Source of the DNA: Bacillota bacterium
GTDB lineage: Bacteria; Bacillota; Clostridia; Acetivibrionales; DSM-2933
Reading direction: 5' to 3'
DNA length: 64,000 bases
NCBI GenBank assembly: GCA_023430975.1
Contig: JAEYYB010000083.1
Location: 11,898-75,897 of the forward strand
Part shown: piece by piece, positions 63,091 through 64,000 of the stretch
How the letters are laid out: each line of letters begins with the position of its first letter
How positions within the stretch are numbered: the first letter of the stretch is position 1
Program-made: the position numbers and the translations under genes
The notes under the pieces: model-generated
Told to the model about the DNA's origin: nothing
Databases searched by the model: none
Seen by the model: only the letters and a program-made list of their open reading frames with translations

Positions 63091-63353
63091 GCAGCATCCG
63101 TGCTGCTCTTGCTACGCGGGGCATGCGACATCAGAGAACAACACATTTGCATAAAGGGCAAAGCATGTAGCATGGCGTTGGAGCAGGGCACGGGGTCATC
63201 CTGCCCAAATCCATTCGTTGGGGGCGTAGCCCCGCCAAGTAGAAGGGCTTCGAGGGTCCAACTCATGGACTTTGCAAATGTAAAACGTTATTTGAAATGG
63301 GAGGCGTTTACCGCGACATCGTGTCGCGGATTTGCTAGGGTATATCTTTGTAG
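63091..63353 (+). repeat. Cassette spacer 3 (attC-like structured element)
   Basis: 5' hairpin GCAGCA-TCCG-TGCTGC (63091-63106), CTACGCGGGGCA and ATCA blocks, an extra hairpin GGGGC-GTA-GCCCC near 63230, GAAGGGCTTCGAGGGTCCAA ending CTCA (63242-63265), 3' hairpin CCGCGACA-TCG-TGTCGCGG (63311-63329) and tail GATTTGCTAGGGTATATC...TTTGTAG. Confidence 0.8.
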
Positions 63354-63439
63354 ATTTTGAACTGTGCAAAAGTTATATTTTAATTTTTGGTACGAGAATA
63401 TTACTGAGCTGTCATATGTCAAGAAAGGATTTTGGGATT

Positions 63440-63784
63440 ATGCCGATACATAAATTTGCTATTTTAAAAGATGTTATAGAGTCTAAAACAAAACACTATA
63501 TAGGATTACCACCAGAAGTAACGAACAATGTAAATGAAGCAAAGCTTTTAAAAGTAGCTAAAGTATTGGTTATTTTTGATACTGTAGTTAACGGATATGA
63601 GTTATATAGATATGATGAGGATGGAGAGTTTGCAGGTGATACATGGCATGCAACTGAAGATGATGTAACGGAGCAAGCAAAATTTGAATTCAACCTCAAA
63701 GGGATTTTTTGGAGAGAAATTCCTAAAAATATTGATTACCCAATAAAATATGCCATCGAGTATATGAAAAGTACAAAAAAGTAA
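63440..63784 (+). CDS. Fourth cassette ORF, hypothetical protein
   Basis: 114 residues from ATG 63440, chosen because AAAGGA lies about 12 bases upstream; ATG 63416 is an alternative. YELYRYDEDGEFAGDTWHAT followed by QAKFEFNL and a late WREIP looks like a small soluble family of hypothetical proteins sometimes seen as gene-cassette cargo; this is from memory of the pattern, not a search. No spacer is recognisable in the 216 bases that follow, so the array may end here. Confidence 0.65.
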   Translation: MPIHKFAILKDVIESKTKHYIGLPPEVTNNVNEAKLLKVAKVLVIFDTVVNGYELYRYDEDGEFAGDTWHATEDDVTEQAKFEFNLKGIFWREIPKNIDYPIKYAIEYMKSTKK

Positions 63785-64000
63785 TAGATTGGATATGATT
63801 TTTTAATATGAGTTCGATTGGACTTTGTTTGATTTTATGATTAGTATAATATATTTATATGTTGATATTTATTTATAGAACTTACGCAGAAACTTTATAA
63901 ACAAGATATATCAGCACATTGAAAAATAAATATATGCACAAAGGTTGTTGCGAAGCCTTCCAGCATTTACTGGTATATTATATAATTTAGATTATGTTAT
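63785..64000. other. AT-rich end of window, no gene seen
   Basis: No ORF, hairpin-tail motif or repeat copy is evident. The next gene, if any, starts beyond the window. Confidence 0.5.

Noticed and set aside
61507..63360. Group II intron or IS-derived origin of the GC-rich spacers
   Set aside because: No reverse transcriptase or transposase frame is present in or near them, no typical domain V sequence was recognised, and each spacer is placed between ORFs in a regular pattern. A covariance search is needed to exclude it fully.

Overview
This window looks like the chromosome of a spore-forming, cellulosome-producing anaerobe of the Acetivibrio/Ruminiclostridium group (Clostridium cluster III). 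That is an inference. It rests on AT-rich DNA, four secreted proteins with type I dockerin modules (CotH-type, GH5, GH9 and a BNR/propeller protein), a GerA-type germinant receptor operon behind a sigma-G-like promoter, and clostridial-style chemosensory genes. I saw no rRNA, tRNA, CRISPR array or recognisable riboswitch.

Layout. 1-6.1 kb: 3' part of a CotH-dockerin gene, a ferritin-like protein, a YmaF-like peptide, the remnant of an RND efflux pump, and two membrane/secreted proteins of unknown role. 6.2-9.7 kb: a double-MerR regulator followed by a UvrA-like ABC protein. 10-11.6 kb: an ECF sigma/anti-sigma pair with an autoregulatory-looking promoter. 12.2-17.6 kb: a germinant receptor operon (A, C, small D, B, B). 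17.7-24 kb: Rieske/FAD oxidoreductase, a membrane protein, a chemoreceptor and a GH5-CBM32-dockerin enzyme. 24.2-34.4 kb: TetR, then CheY, CheA, MCP, CheR and a very large PAS hybrid kinase. 34.7-42.9 kb: DUF4184, DUF3892, pabB-pabC, a lipoprotein, a ROK sugar kinase and miaB. 43.2-50.5 kb: a soluble PAS kinase, a GH9 enzyme with an N-terminal dockerin, and a two-gene RiPP locus made of a radical SAM/SPASM/TPR maturase and a precursor with five Tyr-Gly repeats. 50.8-56.4 kb: polyphosphate metabolism (ppx, ppk) and a repeat-built secreted coiled-coil protein. 56.9-59.2 kb: a dockerin/BNR protein and a small membrane protein.

59.3-63.8 kb is the most unusual part. An Xer/IntI-like tyrosine recombinase is followed by four same-strand ORFs with no evident relation to each other. 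One carries a TIR/deoxyribosyltransferase-like domain fused to a jelly-roll domain. The ORFs are separated by GC-rich spacers of about 270 bp that share a fixed architecture: a 5' hairpin, conserved blocks, a 3' hairpin and a conserved tail. The hairpin stems differ in sequence but remain fully paired. Between the recombinase and the first ORF only the 3' hairpin and tail are present. I read this as an integron-like cassette array with unusually long, structured recombination sites.

A second genome-shaping feature is a palindromic repeat of about 103 bp. It has ten essentially complete copies plus fragments, including one copy nested inside another and one head-to-tail pair. Its ends covary, it falls into two sequence subfamilies, and it often sits at gene ends or between convergent genes; two copies supply a gene's stop codon. 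Other repeat families are an inverted pair of about 130 bp around the lipoprotein/ROK genes, a palindrome upstream of the ger operon and DUF4184 gene, and a small hairpin family.
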